This document shows positions 1-8,473 of a stretch of DNA of 64,000 nucleotides, piece after piece. The position numbers were made by a program, and so were the translations under genes. Origin of the DNA: Anaerolineales bacterium (lineage in GTDB: Bacteria; Chloroflexota; Anaerolineae; 4572-78; J111). The stretch is taken from contig JABTUK010000002.1 of assembly GCA_015075405.1 (NCBI GenBank), positions 558,001-622,000 on the forward strand. Direction: 5' to 3'. Under the pieces are notes generated by a model. That model was not told the origin of the DNA. It did no database searches and was given only the letters and a program-made list of their open reading frames with translations. Each line of letters starts with the position of its first letter. Within the stretch, counting starts at the first letter, position 1.

Positions 1-552
1 CAGGTCGCGGGCAGTCTGGCAGATGCGATACAATTCGTCCAGGGGAACCACTTCTTCGTGGGCGGCCACTTGAAAAACGCTGTCGCCGGAGGTGTAAACA
101 ATCACTTTGCCGGTGGTAACGTGCTCCGCGCCTAACTCTTTGATAATTTCGGTGCCGGAGGCAGGGTAGTTGCCCAGCCAGCCTCGGCCAATCCGGGCCT
201 CAAATTCGGCCATGAGGTCGGCGGGAAAGCCGTTGGGATAGAGCGGAAACGGCTTCTCCAGCGGCACGCCGGCCAGTTCCCAATGACCGGTGGTGGTATC
301 CTTGCCGGCGCTGGTTTCAGTCAGGCGGCCAAACGCGCCCCGCGCCTGCGCCACCGGCGGAACGCCCTGGATGTCGGCCAAATTACCCAGGCCCAATTCC
401 CCCATATTCGGCAGGTGCAGCCCGCCCACAGCGCGGGCAATATTGCCCAGCGTGTTGCTGCCCTCGTCGCCATAAGCGGCTGCATCGGGCGCGTCCCCCA
501 CACCGACGCTATCCAGGATAATCAGGTTGACTCGCTTGATTTGTCGGGCCAT
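1..552 (-). CDS. deoB: Phosphopentomutase, N-terminal part (cut by window edge)
   Basis: Reading leftwards from an ATG at 552-550 gives [22 protein letters not shown], then [15 protein letters not shown], and further on [17 protein letters not shown]. This is the metal-binding N-terminus and the phospho-threonine region of phosphopentomutases, an alkaline-phosphatase-superfamily family. The enzyme interconverts ribose-1-phosphate and ribose-5-phosphate in cytosolic nucleoside salvage. 184 codons are visible out of roughly 390 in the family; the rest lies beyond base 1. The frame is open to the edge. No partner gene can be seen on this side. Confidence 0.92.
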   Translation of the reverse strand, partial: MARQIKRVNLIILDSVGVGDAPDAAAYGDEGSNTLGNIARAVGGLHLPNMGELGLGNLADIQGVPPVAQARGAFGRLTETSAGKDTTTGHWELAGVPLEKPFPLYPNGFPADLMAEFEARIGRGWLGNYPASGTEIIKELGAEHVTTGKVIVYTSGDSVFQVAAHEEVVPLDELYRICQTARDL

Positions 553-840
553 TGCGGTTTCCCTTACTCTACGTTTCGATGTTTCGATGAGGCGATGAGG
601 CGAAAAAGAGTCGTCTCCTCGCCTCACCGCGTCACCGGGGATTCTACCCTACGGACGCAATATACACAAGCGGGGCAGAAGGGTGGAAAAAGGCGGAAAG
701 CCAGCAAAACGCAGAATTTTCAGAATAGAAGAAGCACGATTCTTTCATTCCGTTGATTTTGCTCTGAACCTCTGCTGATATAGGTTGACTCCAGTCGGGA
801 GCAGTTTTATACTCAAGACATTATCGGAAATAACTTTTTT

Positions 841-915
841 CACGCCAAGACGCAAAGTCGCAAAGGTTTTTTCTCTTAAAAACTTGGCGTTCTTTGCGCC
901 TTGGCGAGAGGTATT
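841..915. repeat. Dispersed palindrome, CGCCAAGACGCAAAG family
   Basis: ACGCCAAGACGCAAAGTCGC on the left arm is matched by GGCGTTCTTTGCGCCTTGGC on the right around an AT-rich loop. The same family recurs at 38318-38400. Probably a non-coding dispersed hairpin element. Confidence 0.7.
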
Positions 916-935
916 TTTATTTTCGATAAACTCTT

Positions 936-1007
936 CAGTAGATCCAATTTTTCACCGTATGCGGGCGGCATAGGGATGCCACCCTACGGGAAATTTGGAT
1001 CCACTGA
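936..1007. repeat. Dispersed palindrome with GATCCAAATTT arms
   Basis: Left arm CAGTAGATCCAATTTTT and right arm AAATTTGGATCCACTGA enclose a separate small GC-rich hairpin. A second copy with the same arms but unrelated inner sequence lies at 33670-33761. Confidence 0.7.
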
Positions 1008-1056
1008 TACTGTATCTATTACCCTTTTTGAGATAACTTCTTATAGGAGGATCCTC

Positions 1057-2469
1057 ATGATCCCAAACATCCATCGCCGCCACTTTCTCAAAGTTTCCTC
1101 CCTGGCCTCACTATCCGCGCTGCTGTGGAGTTTCAGTCTGACCGAAAGGGCCAGCGCCGAGGAAACAGCTTCAAGCCAGCCGAAAGCTGTCACTACAACT
1201 GAAATCCTTGTTATCGGCGCAGGTGCAGCGGGGATAAGCGCCGCGCGTGCCTTGCAGGATGACGGTTATGAAGTGATCGTTCTCGAAGCCCGCTCCCGCA
1301 TTGGTGGGCGGGTCTGGACAGATCGCTCCTGGCCCGGCGCGGCCCTTGACATGGGCGCAAGCTGGATTCATGGGATTAAAGGTAATCCGCTGACAGAACT
1401 GGTCAAAAAATTCGCCCTCAAAACCCTGCCCACCGATTACGACTCGCTGCTGACCTACAACCCGCAGGGCCGGCCGCTGACCGACGCTACCCGCCACAAG
1501 CTGGATACCCGGCTGGAAGAAGTGCTGGCCGAAGCTGCCGCCTGGGGCGAGGAGCTGGATGAGGATGTTTCGCTGCAAGCCGGGATTGACCACGTTCTGG
1601 CCAAATGGGATTTATCACGGCAAGAGCGGCTGGAACTCGATTACGCGGTCAATACCACCATCGAGCACGAATTCGCCGCCGATGCCGCCGAATTTTCACT
1701 GTGGTACGGCGACGAGGGCGAAACTTTTGGCGGCGGGGATGTTATCTTTCCGGGGGGCTACGACCAGATCTTCCGGCGGCTGGCTCAGGGATTGGACATC
1801 CGGCTGAATCAGCCGGTTCAAAAGATCGAATATGGCCGCGCCGGGGTGAAAATCACCACCCACAACGCTGTTTTTGAGGCCGAGCGGGCGGTGGTGACGC
1901 TGCCGCTGGGTGTGTTGAAAACGGGCACAGTCTCTTTTGCCCCGGCCCTGCCCGGCTCGAAAACGGCAGCCATCCGGCGGCTGGGCATGGGCCTGCTCAA
2001 CAAAACCTATCTACGCTTTCCCGAAGCTTTTTGGGATGACGCGCATGACCTGCTGGGCTACATCGGCGAGCGCAAAGGCGAGTGGGCCGAGTGGCTCAAT
2101 ATTTACAAATACACCGGCCAGCCCGTTCTGCTGGGCTTTAACGCCGGGCGCTATGGCCGGCAGCTTGAAAAGCTGTCCGACGGCCAGATTGTCGGCGCAG
2201 CCGTGAAAACCCTGCGCACCATTTACGGCGACGACATTCCCGACCCCACCGCCTGGCTCATCACTCGCTGGGCCAGCGATCCCCTGGCCGGGGGGTCGTA
2301 CTCCTACCTCCCTCCTGGCGCTACCGAGGCCGACCGCGAGACCCTGGCCGAGCCGGTGGCCGAGCAGCTGTTCTTCGCCGGGGAGGCCACTTCGACCGAT
2401 TACCCGGCGACGGTGCATGGGGCGCTGCTGTCGGGCCGGCGGGCGGCGGCGGAGATTGGCGAGCTTTAA
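1057..2469 (+). CDS. Flavin monoamine oxidase family protein, Tat-exported
   Basis: FAD-dependent amine oxidase of 470 residues that would oxidatively deaminate an amine outside the membrane. The start at 1057 is preferred over the longer open frame because TAGGAGG lies 6 bases upstream and the product then begins [15 protein letters not shown], a twin-arginine signal followed by a hydrophobic stretch. The Rossmann motif [15 protein letters not shown] (about residues 50-65), [11 protein letters not shown], and the C-terminal FAD motif [19 protein letters not shown] are all intact. The substrate is not predictable; polyamine oxidases and L-amino-acid oxidases share this fold. A hairpin at 2481-2513 lies just downstream. 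Confidence 0.9.
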   Translation: MIPNIHRRHFLKVSSLASLSALLWSFSLTERASAEETASSQPKAVTTTEILVIGAGAAGISAARALQDDGYEVIVLEARSRIGGRVWTDRSWPGAALDMGASWIHGIKGNPLTELVKKFALKTLPTDYDSLLTYNPQGRPLTDATRHKLDTRLEEVLAEAAAWGEELDEDVSLQAGIDHVLAKWDLSRQERLELDYAVNTTIEHEFAADAAEFSLWYGDEGETFGGGDVIFPGGYDQIFRRLAQGLDIRLNQPVQKIEYGRAGVKITTHNAVFEAERAVVTLPLGVLKTGTVSFAPALPGSKTAAIRRLGMGLLNKTYLRFPEAFWDDAHDLLGYIGERKGEWAEWLNIYKYTGQPVLLGFNAGRYGRQLEKLSDGQIVGAAVKTLRTIYGDDIPDPTAWLITRWASDPLAGGSYSYLPPGATEADRETLAEPVAEQLFFAGEATSTDYPATVHGALLSGRRAAAEIGEL

Positions 2470-2480
2470 TCTAAAGAAAA

Positions 2481-2513
2481 AGACCTCAAAGGTTTTGAAA
2501 ACCTTTGAGGTCT
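2481..2513. terminator. Hairpin between convergent amine oxidase and tmRNA genes
   Basis: AGACCTCAAAGGTTTT pairs perfectly with AAAACCTTTGAGGTCT. It sits between the stop of the amine oxidase gene and the 3' end of the leftward tmRNA, so it could end transcription from both sides. Similar AGACCT/AGGTCT hairpins occur at 31720-31758 and, as AGACTCT/AGAGTCT, at 55704-55742. Confidence 0.6.
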
Positions 2514-2520
2514 ACAATCA

Positions 2521-2921
2521 GGTGGAGATGGCGGGAGTCGAACCCGCGTCCAAAAAAGCTGGCTACAAACATCTACGAGCGTAGACGGCGCTCAGGTTGT
2601 CGTTTGGGCTTCGCTTGCCGTCGAGGTTCACCCAAACCAGTTGCTGTTCTTAGCCGGGGTTTAGCAACATCGCCCCGGAGCAGCCCAACTTCGTTGACAC
2701 CCGGCCCCACCTTTCGGGCGAAGGCGGAGCGCGAGCGTGACCTTAGCTTAGAAGGTCAGGGTTAATCCGTAACGCTTAGGCCGCGAGGGGCAGAGCGTTG
2801 AAGGAATTAACGTTAGCCGGTACTTTGTCGGCAATTATTGTTTTGCCCAGTTTAACGAGTTGGAACAGCTCGGCTCGCCGTCCGTAACCCTCCACTTCCC
2901 TGTCGAAACCGTTTCATCCCC
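2521..2921 (-). ncRNA. ssrA: Transfer-messenger RNA (tmRNA)
   Basis: On the minus strand the 5' end reads GGGGATGAAACGGTTTCGAC and the 3' end GGTTCGACTCCCGCCATCTCCACC, forming the tRNA-like acceptor (GGGGAUG with CAUCUCC) and T-arm. It rescues stalled ribosomes by tagging nascent chains. The resume region around CAATAATTGCC reads through to a tag ending ADKVPANVNSFNALPLAA and then TAA; the ALPLAA end is a typical ClpXP/ClpAP degron, and clpS-clpA are encoded at 35.1-37.7 kb. The terminal A of CCA is not encoded. About 400 nt, a normal single-piece tmRNA. Confidence 0.95.
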
Positions 2922-2931
2922 AAGTGATAGT

Positions 2932-2960
2932 ATTGTAGCACAGAATTGTTAGAGAAGCAA
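2932..2960 (-). promoter_or_regulatory. Probable tmRNA promoter
   Basis: On the minus strand TTGCTT, 17 bases, then TACAAT, about 10 bases before the mature 5' end. The -10 box is good, the -35 box moderate. Confidence 0.55.
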
Positions 2961-2967
2961 TAGAATC

Positions 2968-3030
2968 GTGAAACGTGATGCGTGATACGTGATGATTCCG
3001 GGCAAAAAATTCTCACGTATCACGTATCAT
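2968..3030. repeat. Short-tandem-repeat hairpin (CGTGATGCGTGATACGTGATG)
   Basis: One arm repeats CGTGATRCGTGA units and the other repeats TCACGTATCACG units. The same class is seen at 23455-23500, 28160-28340, 43205-43280 and 54970-55010. The 2922-3299 gap also holds a TCCAAAGC palindrome at 3209-3235 and TAGCAAGTAGCA / GGCTACTGACTACTGGC tandem bits, and no gene. Confidence 0.7.
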
Positions 3031-3208
3031 GCAACTCTGAATGGTGGGACGATTTAAATTAGAACTCTCTAAGACTTTAGGCTTCACGGCTCATATTTCG
3101 CGTATCACTTGACACCTGTCCCGAATCGCGGTAAAATTATGTCAATCGCTCATTTGTGCGATAAGAACAGGTAGCAAGTAGCAGGGGTGTTGCACAAGGG
3201 TAAATAAT

Positions 3209-3235
3209 GGAATCCAAAGCAAAGCTTTGGACTCC
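3209..3235. repeat. Dispersed palindrome GGAATCCAAAGC..GCTTTGGACTCC
   Basis: Perfect or near-perfect inverted repeat with a tiny loop. Longer relatives are at 38913-38959 and 41333-41379. Confidence 0.65.
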
Positions 3236-3299
3236 AGCCGCCAAAAGATTTCTGGCTACTGACTACTGGCTACTGATGACTGTCAAGGGAGGTGTAATT

Positions 3300-4250
3300 G
3301 TGGCCGAGACTCAAATTCCGCTGTTTCCACAGCGCGGGGCCAGGGGCCAATATGGCCCGCCCATCGCTCAGATTAAAGCCATCACTGCCGATTCCTCGCT
3401 GGCTATGGCCGCCGGCGCTTACCATGACCACATGGTGCGGCAGGGTTTTTCGGAGCATACCATCAAAGCCTTCGGCGGCGATTTACGGCTGCTGCAAAAA
3501 TATTTTGGCAGCAGCACGGCTATCATCAAGCTGGGCACCAAGGAACTCAACGATTTTCTGACCTGGCTGCTGCACTATCGCGGTGTGCCATGCAGCCCCA
3601 AATCTTATGCCCGGCGAGTCACAGCGTTAAAGAGTTTTTTTGGCTGGCTGACCAGTATCAAAATTTTGCCGCGCGATCCGGCCGCGCCGATTATCCACGC
3701 CCGGGCCAAAGCGCCTCTACCCTTATTTTTAAATGATGAGCAACTGGAAAAATTTTTGAATGCGGCAGAGGTCAAACTCAACAGTGACAAGTCCGACCCC
3801 CGGCCTTATCTGCTGGCTCACCTGGTACTGCAAACCGGCATGAAAAAGGCCGAGTGCGTCGGTATTGCCCTGCGTGATATTGACCGCTCCGGGCCAGAGC
3901 CGTCGGTACTGATTCGCTATACAAACCCGCGTATGCAGCACAAAGAACGCAAACTGGCTTTTGCCGCCGAACTGCTGCCCGTACTCGATCAATACATCGA
4001 GAAATACCAGCCCAAAGAGTATTTGTTTGAATGTACCCCGCGTAACCTAGAGTACGTGTTGGCCGACGTGTCTGAATTGGCCGGCCTGCCCGACCAGGTT
4101 TCTTTTGAGATGCTGCGCTGGACTTCGGCCTTACGTGACTACCGAGATGGAATGGAGCACGACCACCTGCGCAAAAAGTTGGGGCTATCAAAAATTACCT
4201 GGCGCGAAACTTCGGAGAAGCTGGCCAAAATTGCTAATCCGGGCTTATAG
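3300..4250 (+). CDS. Tyrosine-recombinase-like protein lacking catalytic residues
   Basis: 316 residues from a GTG at 3300 preceded by AGGGAGGTG. It has an N-terminal SAM-like core-binding domain (about 30-120, YHDHMVRQGFSEHTIKAFGGDLRLL) and a C-terminal catalytic-fold domain (about 140-310). The key residues are changed: the first Arg is Lys (LQTGMKKAE), the HxLR box reads EMLR, the LGH box reads LGLS, and no C-terminal nucleophile Tyr follows (ITWRETSEKL). The reading frame is otherwise clean, so this looks like a DNA-binding descendant and not a decaying integrase. Downstream is a wecA-like gene with a tandem-repeat hairpin between them. Function unknown. Confidence 0.75.
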   Translation: MAETQIPLFPQRGARGQYGPPIAQIKAITADSSLAMAAGAYHDHMVRQGFSEHTIKAFGGDLRLLQKYFGSSTAIIKLGTKELNDFLTWLLHYRGVPCSPKSYARRVTALKSFFGWLTSIKILPRDPAAPIIHARAKAPLPLFLNDEQLEKFLNAAEVKLNSDKSDPRPYLLAHLVLQTGMKKAECVGIALRDIDRSGPEPSVLIRYTNPRMQHKERKLAFAAELLPVLDQYIEKYQPKEYLFECTPRNLEYVLADVSELAGLPDQVSFEMLRWTSALRDYRDGMEHDHLRKKLGLSKITWRETSEKLAKIANPGL

Positions 4251-4335
4251 GATAGAGGATAGAAGATAGAGGATAGAGAGTAAGATAAAAACATAACTAC
4301 CATCTTCTATCCTCCATCTACTATCTACCACCTTC
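4249..4335. repeat. Tandem-repeat-armed hairpin (GATAGAG units)
   Basis: GGATAGAGGATAGAAGATAGAG on the left arm faces CTTCTATCCTCCATCTACTATC on the right, about 15 bases apart. It lies directly after the recombinase-like stop codon and may serve as an RNA 3' end. Confidence 0.6.
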
Positions 4336-4364
4336 GTCTCGTCGCCTCATCATAGGAATACTCC

Positions 4365-5462
4365 ATGACGGCCATCATGCTCATCTTTGTCACGGCTCTA
4401 TTTTTTGGCAGCGTCGGCACTCCTTTAGTCAGAAAGCTGGCGATTAATTCTGGCTTTATCGCCATGCCCAAGGCCGACCGCGCCCACACCGAGCCAACGG
4501 CTCTGATGGGCGGACTGGCCATTTATGGAGCGGCCATCGGCGCCTGGCTGTTGATCACCTTGGTGGCGGTGCTGCTGCCGGTCAATATTCCGGGCCTGCC
4601 CGAATTTGCCGCTATCTTAACCGGCGCTTCGTTTATGGCGGCGGTGGGTCTATGGGACGACCGCCACGCGCTGCCGCCCCGCGTCAAACTGGCGGCCCAG
4701 GTAGCGCCGATTGTGCTGGTTTTTTTAATGGGCGTCAGGGTCAGTTTACCCCTGCTCAGCTTCGGCGAGTGGAACACCGTTATCAATTTTATCATTACCG
4801 CCGCCTGGATTTTATATATCACCAATGCCGTCAACTTTTTAGATAATGCCGATGGTATCGCGGTGATGACCAGCGCCACCACCAGCGCCATCTTTTTGTT
4901 AATTGCCATTTTGAACGGCCAGCAGTTGGTTTCAATTCTGGCGGCGGCAGTGATGGGGGCCAGTCTGGGTTTTGCCCGTTACAATTTACCTTTTCCCCAC
5001 AGCACCATTTTTATGGGCGACTCCGGCTCGCTTTTTTTGGGATTTCTGTTAGCTGTTTTAGGCATCAAAATCCGCATCCCCAGCAACGACATTCAAATTA
5101 CCTGGATGGTTCCCATTGTGGTGCTGGGCCTGCCGATTTTTGATACGGCTATGGTCTTTATTTCACGAACCCGGCGGGGCGTTTCTTTTTTTCAGGGGGG
5201 AATTGACCACACCACCCACCGGCTGGCCCGGCTGGGGTTGGATAAGCTGTCGGTGGCGCTGGCGGTAACGGTTATTTGTGGGGCCTTGGGCTGGGTGGCT
5301 ATCTTTATCACCCAGGCTACGCTGGCTGAAGCCTATTCCATTGCCGTTGTATTGCTCTTGATCGCCTTATATGCCCTGTGGCGTATCGAATTTAAGGCTT
5401 CCTACAATTTTAGAACAGGCCGAACGCCGGTAAAGGTAGAAACCGAGACGGGCAAACTGTAA
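4365..5462 (+). CDS. MraY/WecA-family polyprenyl-phosphate sugar-1-phosphate transferase
   Basis: 365-residue polytopic membrane protein with about ten hydrophobic segments, of the family that loads a GlcNAc-1-P or MurNAc-pentapeptide-1-P onto undecaprenyl phosphate at the cytoplasmic face. Diagnostic motifs are the Asp pair GLWDDRHALPPRVKL (about residue 95), NAVNFLDNADGIAV (about 150) and FMGDSGSLFLGFLLA (about 210). The DNADG form and the absence of a peptidoglycan cluster favour the WecA/TagO/RgpG group over MraY. It therefore probably starts a teichoic-acid-like or exopolysaccharide precursor. A tandem-repeat hairpin follows the stop. Confidence 0.88.
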   Translation: MTAIMLIFVTALFFGSVGTPLVRKLAINSGFIAMPKADRAHTEPTALMGGLAIYGAAIGAWLLITLVAVLLPVNIPGLPEFAAILTGASFMAAVGLWDDRHALPPRVKLAAQVAPIVLVFLMGVRVSLPLLSFGEWNTVINFIITAAWILYITNAVNFLDNADGIAVMTSATTSAIFLLIAILNGQQLVSILAAAVMGASLGFARYNLPFPHSTIFMGDSGSLFLGFLLAVLGIKIRIPSNDIQITWMVPIVVLGLPIFDTAMVFISRTRRGVSFFQGGIDHTTHRLARLGLDKLSVALAVTVICGALGWVAIFITQATLAEAYSIAVVLLLIALYALWRIEFKASYNFRTGRTPVKVETETGKL

Positions 5463-5464
5463 AG

Positions 5465-5551
5465 AGGAAGGATGGAGGATTGGAAGGTTGGAAGGCTGGA
5501 GATTGAACGATTTTTAACCTTCAACTTTCCAACCTTCCAACCTTCAACTTT
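5465..5551. repeat. Tandem-repeat-armed hairpin (GGAAGGTTG units)
   Basis: Left arm GGATTGGAAGGTTGGAAGG, right arm CCAACCTTCCAACCTTCAAC. It lies between convergent genes, in a position suited to bidirectional termination. Confidence 0.6.
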
Positions 5552-7063
5552 TTAAACCTTTTCGCCGTTGCTTACAAGGGGTAGGGCAATGGTAAAGGTA
5601 CTGCCGACATCAGGCTGGCTTTCAACCCAAACCTGGCCGCCATGTTGCTCGGCAATGATTTTGACAATAGCCAGGCCCAGGCCAGTGCCGGGCACGTCGT
5701 CCAACTCGGGGCGAGCGCGGTAAAATTTTTCAAAGACACGGGGTAAATCTCTGGCCTGAATACCCGGCCCGTTATCAATGACCGAAACTAAAGCCTGCCC
5801 ATTGTTCCGGCCCAGTTTCACCTGAATCTGGCCGCCTTTGGGCGTATATTTAACCGCGTTATCCAGCAGGTTGCCCACCGCCCGCGAGAGTAAAACGGTA
5901 TTGCCTTCAATCACCAGATCACCTGGGGCGCTATCCAGCACCATCTCGATCCCTTTGGTTTGGGCCAGTGGGGTCAGCACATTAATACTGGCTTGAACCG
6001 ACGCAGCCAGGTGAATCTTCTCACGGGTCAACTGTTCCAGCCGCTCCAGCCGGCTCAATTCCAACAAATCTTCAATCAAAGACTTCATCAAATTGGCGGC
6101 CTTGGTAATCCCGACCAAATCTTCTTCCTGGCGGTCGGTCAGCGGCCCATCCATACGCACCAATTCAACATACCCTTTGACCGTCGCCAGCGGGGTGCGC
6201 AGATCGTGGGTAAAGGCGGTCACAAAATCACGCTTCAGCTTGTCCAGAGCTTTGAAGGCGCTGATGTCGCGCAGAACAGTAACTCGTCCGAGTTCGGGGA
6301 TGGCAGTGATATTGGCCCACATGGTCCGCCCGTCGGGCAGAGGGACTTCGCCGGTAGTGGGAGCGTTGGGGGCGAATAATTTGAGCAGGTCAGCGTTGGT
6401 CGTTAACTTTGAAAGGGGTTGATCTTGCCAGGGGTGGCCGTTCAGTTTCAACATCTCCTGGGCAGCCGGATTTAACAAGAGGGTTTCATTTTGGGGGGTG
6501 GTCACTAAAACAGCATCCTGAGTGCTGTTGATAATGGCTGATAATTTGTGCCGCTCTTGCTCCGTTTCTTTGAACAGCCGGGCATTTTCCAGGGCAATGG
6601 CAGCCTGGCCGGCAATTGCGTTCAGCAAAAGCAGATCACCGGCTTTGAATTTGTTGGGTTCATCACGCACCAGGGTTAAAACGCCGATAACCCGCTGCCG
6701 CCGGCGCAGCGGTGTGCCAATCACCGAGCGGACATCGTACGGCTGGTTATCATAAACCACCCAGCGATTATCCAGGCGAGTATCGTGAATAATATCGCCT
6801 TCCCCGTGCTTGAGCACCCAGCCGGCAAAACCTTCGGTTAAGACTTTGCCGACAATCCGTTTGGCCCGATCATCACTCAGATGCTCTTGTTGTAAAATAA
6901 AAGCCGAAACACGGTTTTCCTGGTCAAACAACATCACACTGCCGGTACTGGCGTGCAGATGAGACACAGTTAAATCCAGCACCCGCCGCAGCATTTTATC
7001 AGGGTCCAGATCTTTATTTAACTCGTCGCTGATGCGGTTGAGTAAGTTTAAGCGTTCTTGCAT
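5552..7063 (-). CDS. Sensor histidine kinase with GAF and PAS domains
   Basis: 503 residues with no membrane segment, hence cytosolic. A GAF domain (about 15-165), a PAS domain (about 172-270), HisKA with the phospho-acceptor H286 in THDLRTPLATVKGYVEL, and HATPase_c (about 385-498) with NLLDNAVKYTPKGG, DNGPGI and GTGLGLAIVK boxes. It would autophosphorylate in response to a small ligand or redox cue sensed by GAF/PAS. No response regulator is adjacent, so it is an orphan kinase here. A TATAAT-like box lies upstream on the minus strand at 7109-7114. Confidence 0.92.
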   Translation of the reverse strand: MQERLNLLNRISDELNKDLDPDKMLRRVLDLTVSHLHASTGSVMLFDQENRVSAFILQQEHLSDDRAKRIVGKVLTEGFAGWVLKHGEGDIIHDTRLDNRWVVYDNQPYDVRSVIGTPLRRRQRVIGVLTLVRDEPNKFKAGDLLLLNAIAGQAAIALENARLFKETEQERHKLSAIINSTQDAVLVTTPQNETLLLNPAAQEMLKLNGHPWQDQPLSKLTTNADLLKLFAPNAPTTGEVPLPDGRTMWANITAIPELGRVTVLRDISAFKALDKLKRDFVTAFTHDLRTPLATVKGYVELVRMDGPLTDRQEEDLVGITKAANLMKSLIEDLLELSRLERLEQLTREKIHLAASVQASINVLTPLAQTKGIEMVLDSAPGDLVIEGNTVLLSRAVGNLLDNAVKYTPKGGQIQVKLGRNNGQALVSVIDNGPGIQARDLPRVFEKFYRARPELDDVPGTGLGLAIVKIIAEQHGGQVWVESQPDVGSTFTIALPLVSNGEKV

Positions 7064-7235
7064 AATCTGCTCATCTGGTACTTTGGGGCTACAATCGCTA
7101 TTCAGTTAATTATATCACGATTTACTTAAGAATGGAAAGAAGGAGGAAGGGAAGATTGGAGGGCTGGAAGGATGGAGGTTGGATAAAAAATGCGGTTTTT
7201 GTGCCGATGCCAAGCTTCCAAAAATAATCCTCAGC

Positions 7236-7835
7236 TTACGAGTCCTGGGCTGCTTTAGCGATGGCCTGGACTCTTTGCCAATCTTCCGGGGTGTTCATGT
7301 TGACGAAGGAGTGAAATTCAGGATCAAATTTAACGATCTCGTCACGTTCAACGTAGCGCACGGTGACATCGGCAAAAAAACCGATCAGCCGCAGTTGATC
7401 GGCCAGCAAACGCCGCTCGATGGCCGGCAGACAGTTTTTACTGTAAACAGCGTGCAGGGTTTCGGGTTGGGGGGGGGTGATTAAAGGGACTACTACATCA
7501 GCCTGAGGCGCTAAATCAATGAGGTATTGCAGCAAGGCGACTTTCAAAAAAGGCATATCGCAGGCTACAACTAACACGTGAGCGTGGCGGGCTGCCTGGA
7601 TGACGCTGTAGAGTCCACCCAAAGCCGCTTTATCGGGGTAAATATCGGGCACAAGCGGCAGCCCCAGATGGACATACTTCTCCGGTGAGTTAGTGCTGAT
7701 AAAAAGGTCATCCGTCAGCGATTGCACTTGTCCCATGACGCGCTCGATCACGGGCCGGCCCCCTACCTCCAGAAAAGCCTTGTCGCGGCCCATACGTTTG
7801 CTCTGGCCGCCAGCCAGAATAGCAATGCTGACCAA
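7236..7835 (-). CDS. mobA: Molybdenum cofactor guanylyltransferase
   Basis: 199 residues beginning MVSIAILAGGQSKRMGRDKAFLEVGG, the nucleotide-binding LAGGxSxRMGxDK loop of MobA. VACDMPFL is the metal-binding Asp motif. The enzyme transfers GMP to Mo-molybdopterin to make the bis-MGD cofactor in the cytosol. The length matches the family. It lies 84 bases after acpP on the same strand, with a hairpin (7861-7892) between. No other molybdopterin gene is nearby. Confidence 0.9.
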   Translation of the reverse strand: MVSIAILAGGQSKRMGRDKAFLEVGGRPVIERVMGQVQSLTDDLFISTNSPEKYVHLGLPLVPDIYPDKAALGGLYSVIQAARHAHVLVVACDMPFLKVALLQYLIDLAPQADVVVPLITPPQPETLHAVYSKNCLPAIERRLLADQLRLIGFFADVTVRYVERDEIVKFDPEFHSFVNMNTPEDWQRVQAIAKAAQDS

Positions 7836-7860
7836 TAGTTCAGCGTCCTTTCCAAAAGGC

Positions 7861-7892
7861 AGAAGCCCATGCCGTCAATAGCATGAGCTTCT
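7861..7892 (-). terminator. Hairpin between acpP and mobA
   Basis: On the minus strand AGAAGCTCATGC pairs with GCATGGGCTTCT, followed by a weak run (CCTTTT). Likely a partial terminator after acpP. Confidence 0.55.
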
Positions 7893-7919
7893 GGTTGGTT
7901 TCAAAACAATTTAAGCTAA

Positions 7920-8162
7920 TCAGGCGTTGGCGGCGTGCAAATAATTGACAGCTTCGCCGACTGTAGTGATCTTTTGGGCTTCCTCATCCGAGATTTCGCC
8001 GCCAAACTCCTCTTCAAAGGCCATGATCAGTTCAACCAGATCGAGAGAGTCGGCCTCTAAATCGTCGCGGAAGCTGGCTTCCATGGTAATTTGATCCTCA
8101 TCGGCGCCAAGCTGTTCGATGATGATATCCTTTACCTTGTTAAATACTTCATCTTTTGTCAT
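7920..8162 (-). CDS. acpP: Acyl carrier protein
   Basis: 80 residues, acidic, with the phosphopantetheine site Ser39 in [19 protein letters not shown]. It carries acyl chains in fatty acid synthesis. The start is fixed by AAAAGGAGA upstream of the ATG. It is preceded by a near-consensus promoter (8235-8263) and a leader of about 70 bases. No fab genes adjoin it. Confidence 0.97.
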   Translation of the reverse strand: MTKDEVFNKVKDIIIEQLGADEDQITMEASFRDDLEADSLDLVELIMAFEEEFGGEISDEEAQKITTVGEAVNYLHAANA

Positions 8163-8234
8163 TGAGAATGGTCTCCTTTTGGCATATATTTTTAGGTAAT
8201 TTATTTCAGCGAGGATACAAATAAATTACGGCGC

Positions 8235-8263
8235 ATTGTACCAACGCCGCTTAAAACTGTCAA
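8235..8263 (-). promoter_or_regulatory. acpP promoter, consensus sigma-70 type
   Basis: On the minus strand TTGACA, exactly 17 bases, then TACAAT. The 8163-8473 gap upstream of acpP otherwise shows no gene. Confidence 0.8.
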
Positions 8264-8473
8264 TGTACAAGCCAGTTAAGGCAGCCTTATTGAAATATAA
8301 AAATTGATGACTTGGGCAGAGACAGACAAGAGGTACAGGCCATCTGCGCTAATGGTTTAAAGCACAATGGATTTAACCCCAGTGGAGCTTAAAGGATACT
8401 GGGCAATATGAAGTTTTAAGGTTGGTATACAAAAAGGGGCAACGCCTCCTCGCATCACCCCTCATCGTCTCAG

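Larger units (their letters stand above)
553..1056. other. Intergenic region with two palindromic elements
   Basis: About 500 bases between two divergently transcribed genes. No convincing ORF is present; the short open frames have no family resemblance. It holds a self-complementary GCGATGAGGCG/CGCCTC-rich stretch near 590-625, the CGCCAAGACGCAAAG-type palindrome (841-915) and the GATCCAAATTT palindrome (936-1007). A clear ribosome binding site (TAGGAGG, 1044-1050) for the amine oxidase gene follows. Confidence 0.6.

Noticed and set aside
2505..2765. Short ORF and a tRNA-like end near 2520-2560
   Set aside because: The tRNA-like 3' part belongs to the tmRNA; the ORF is inside it.
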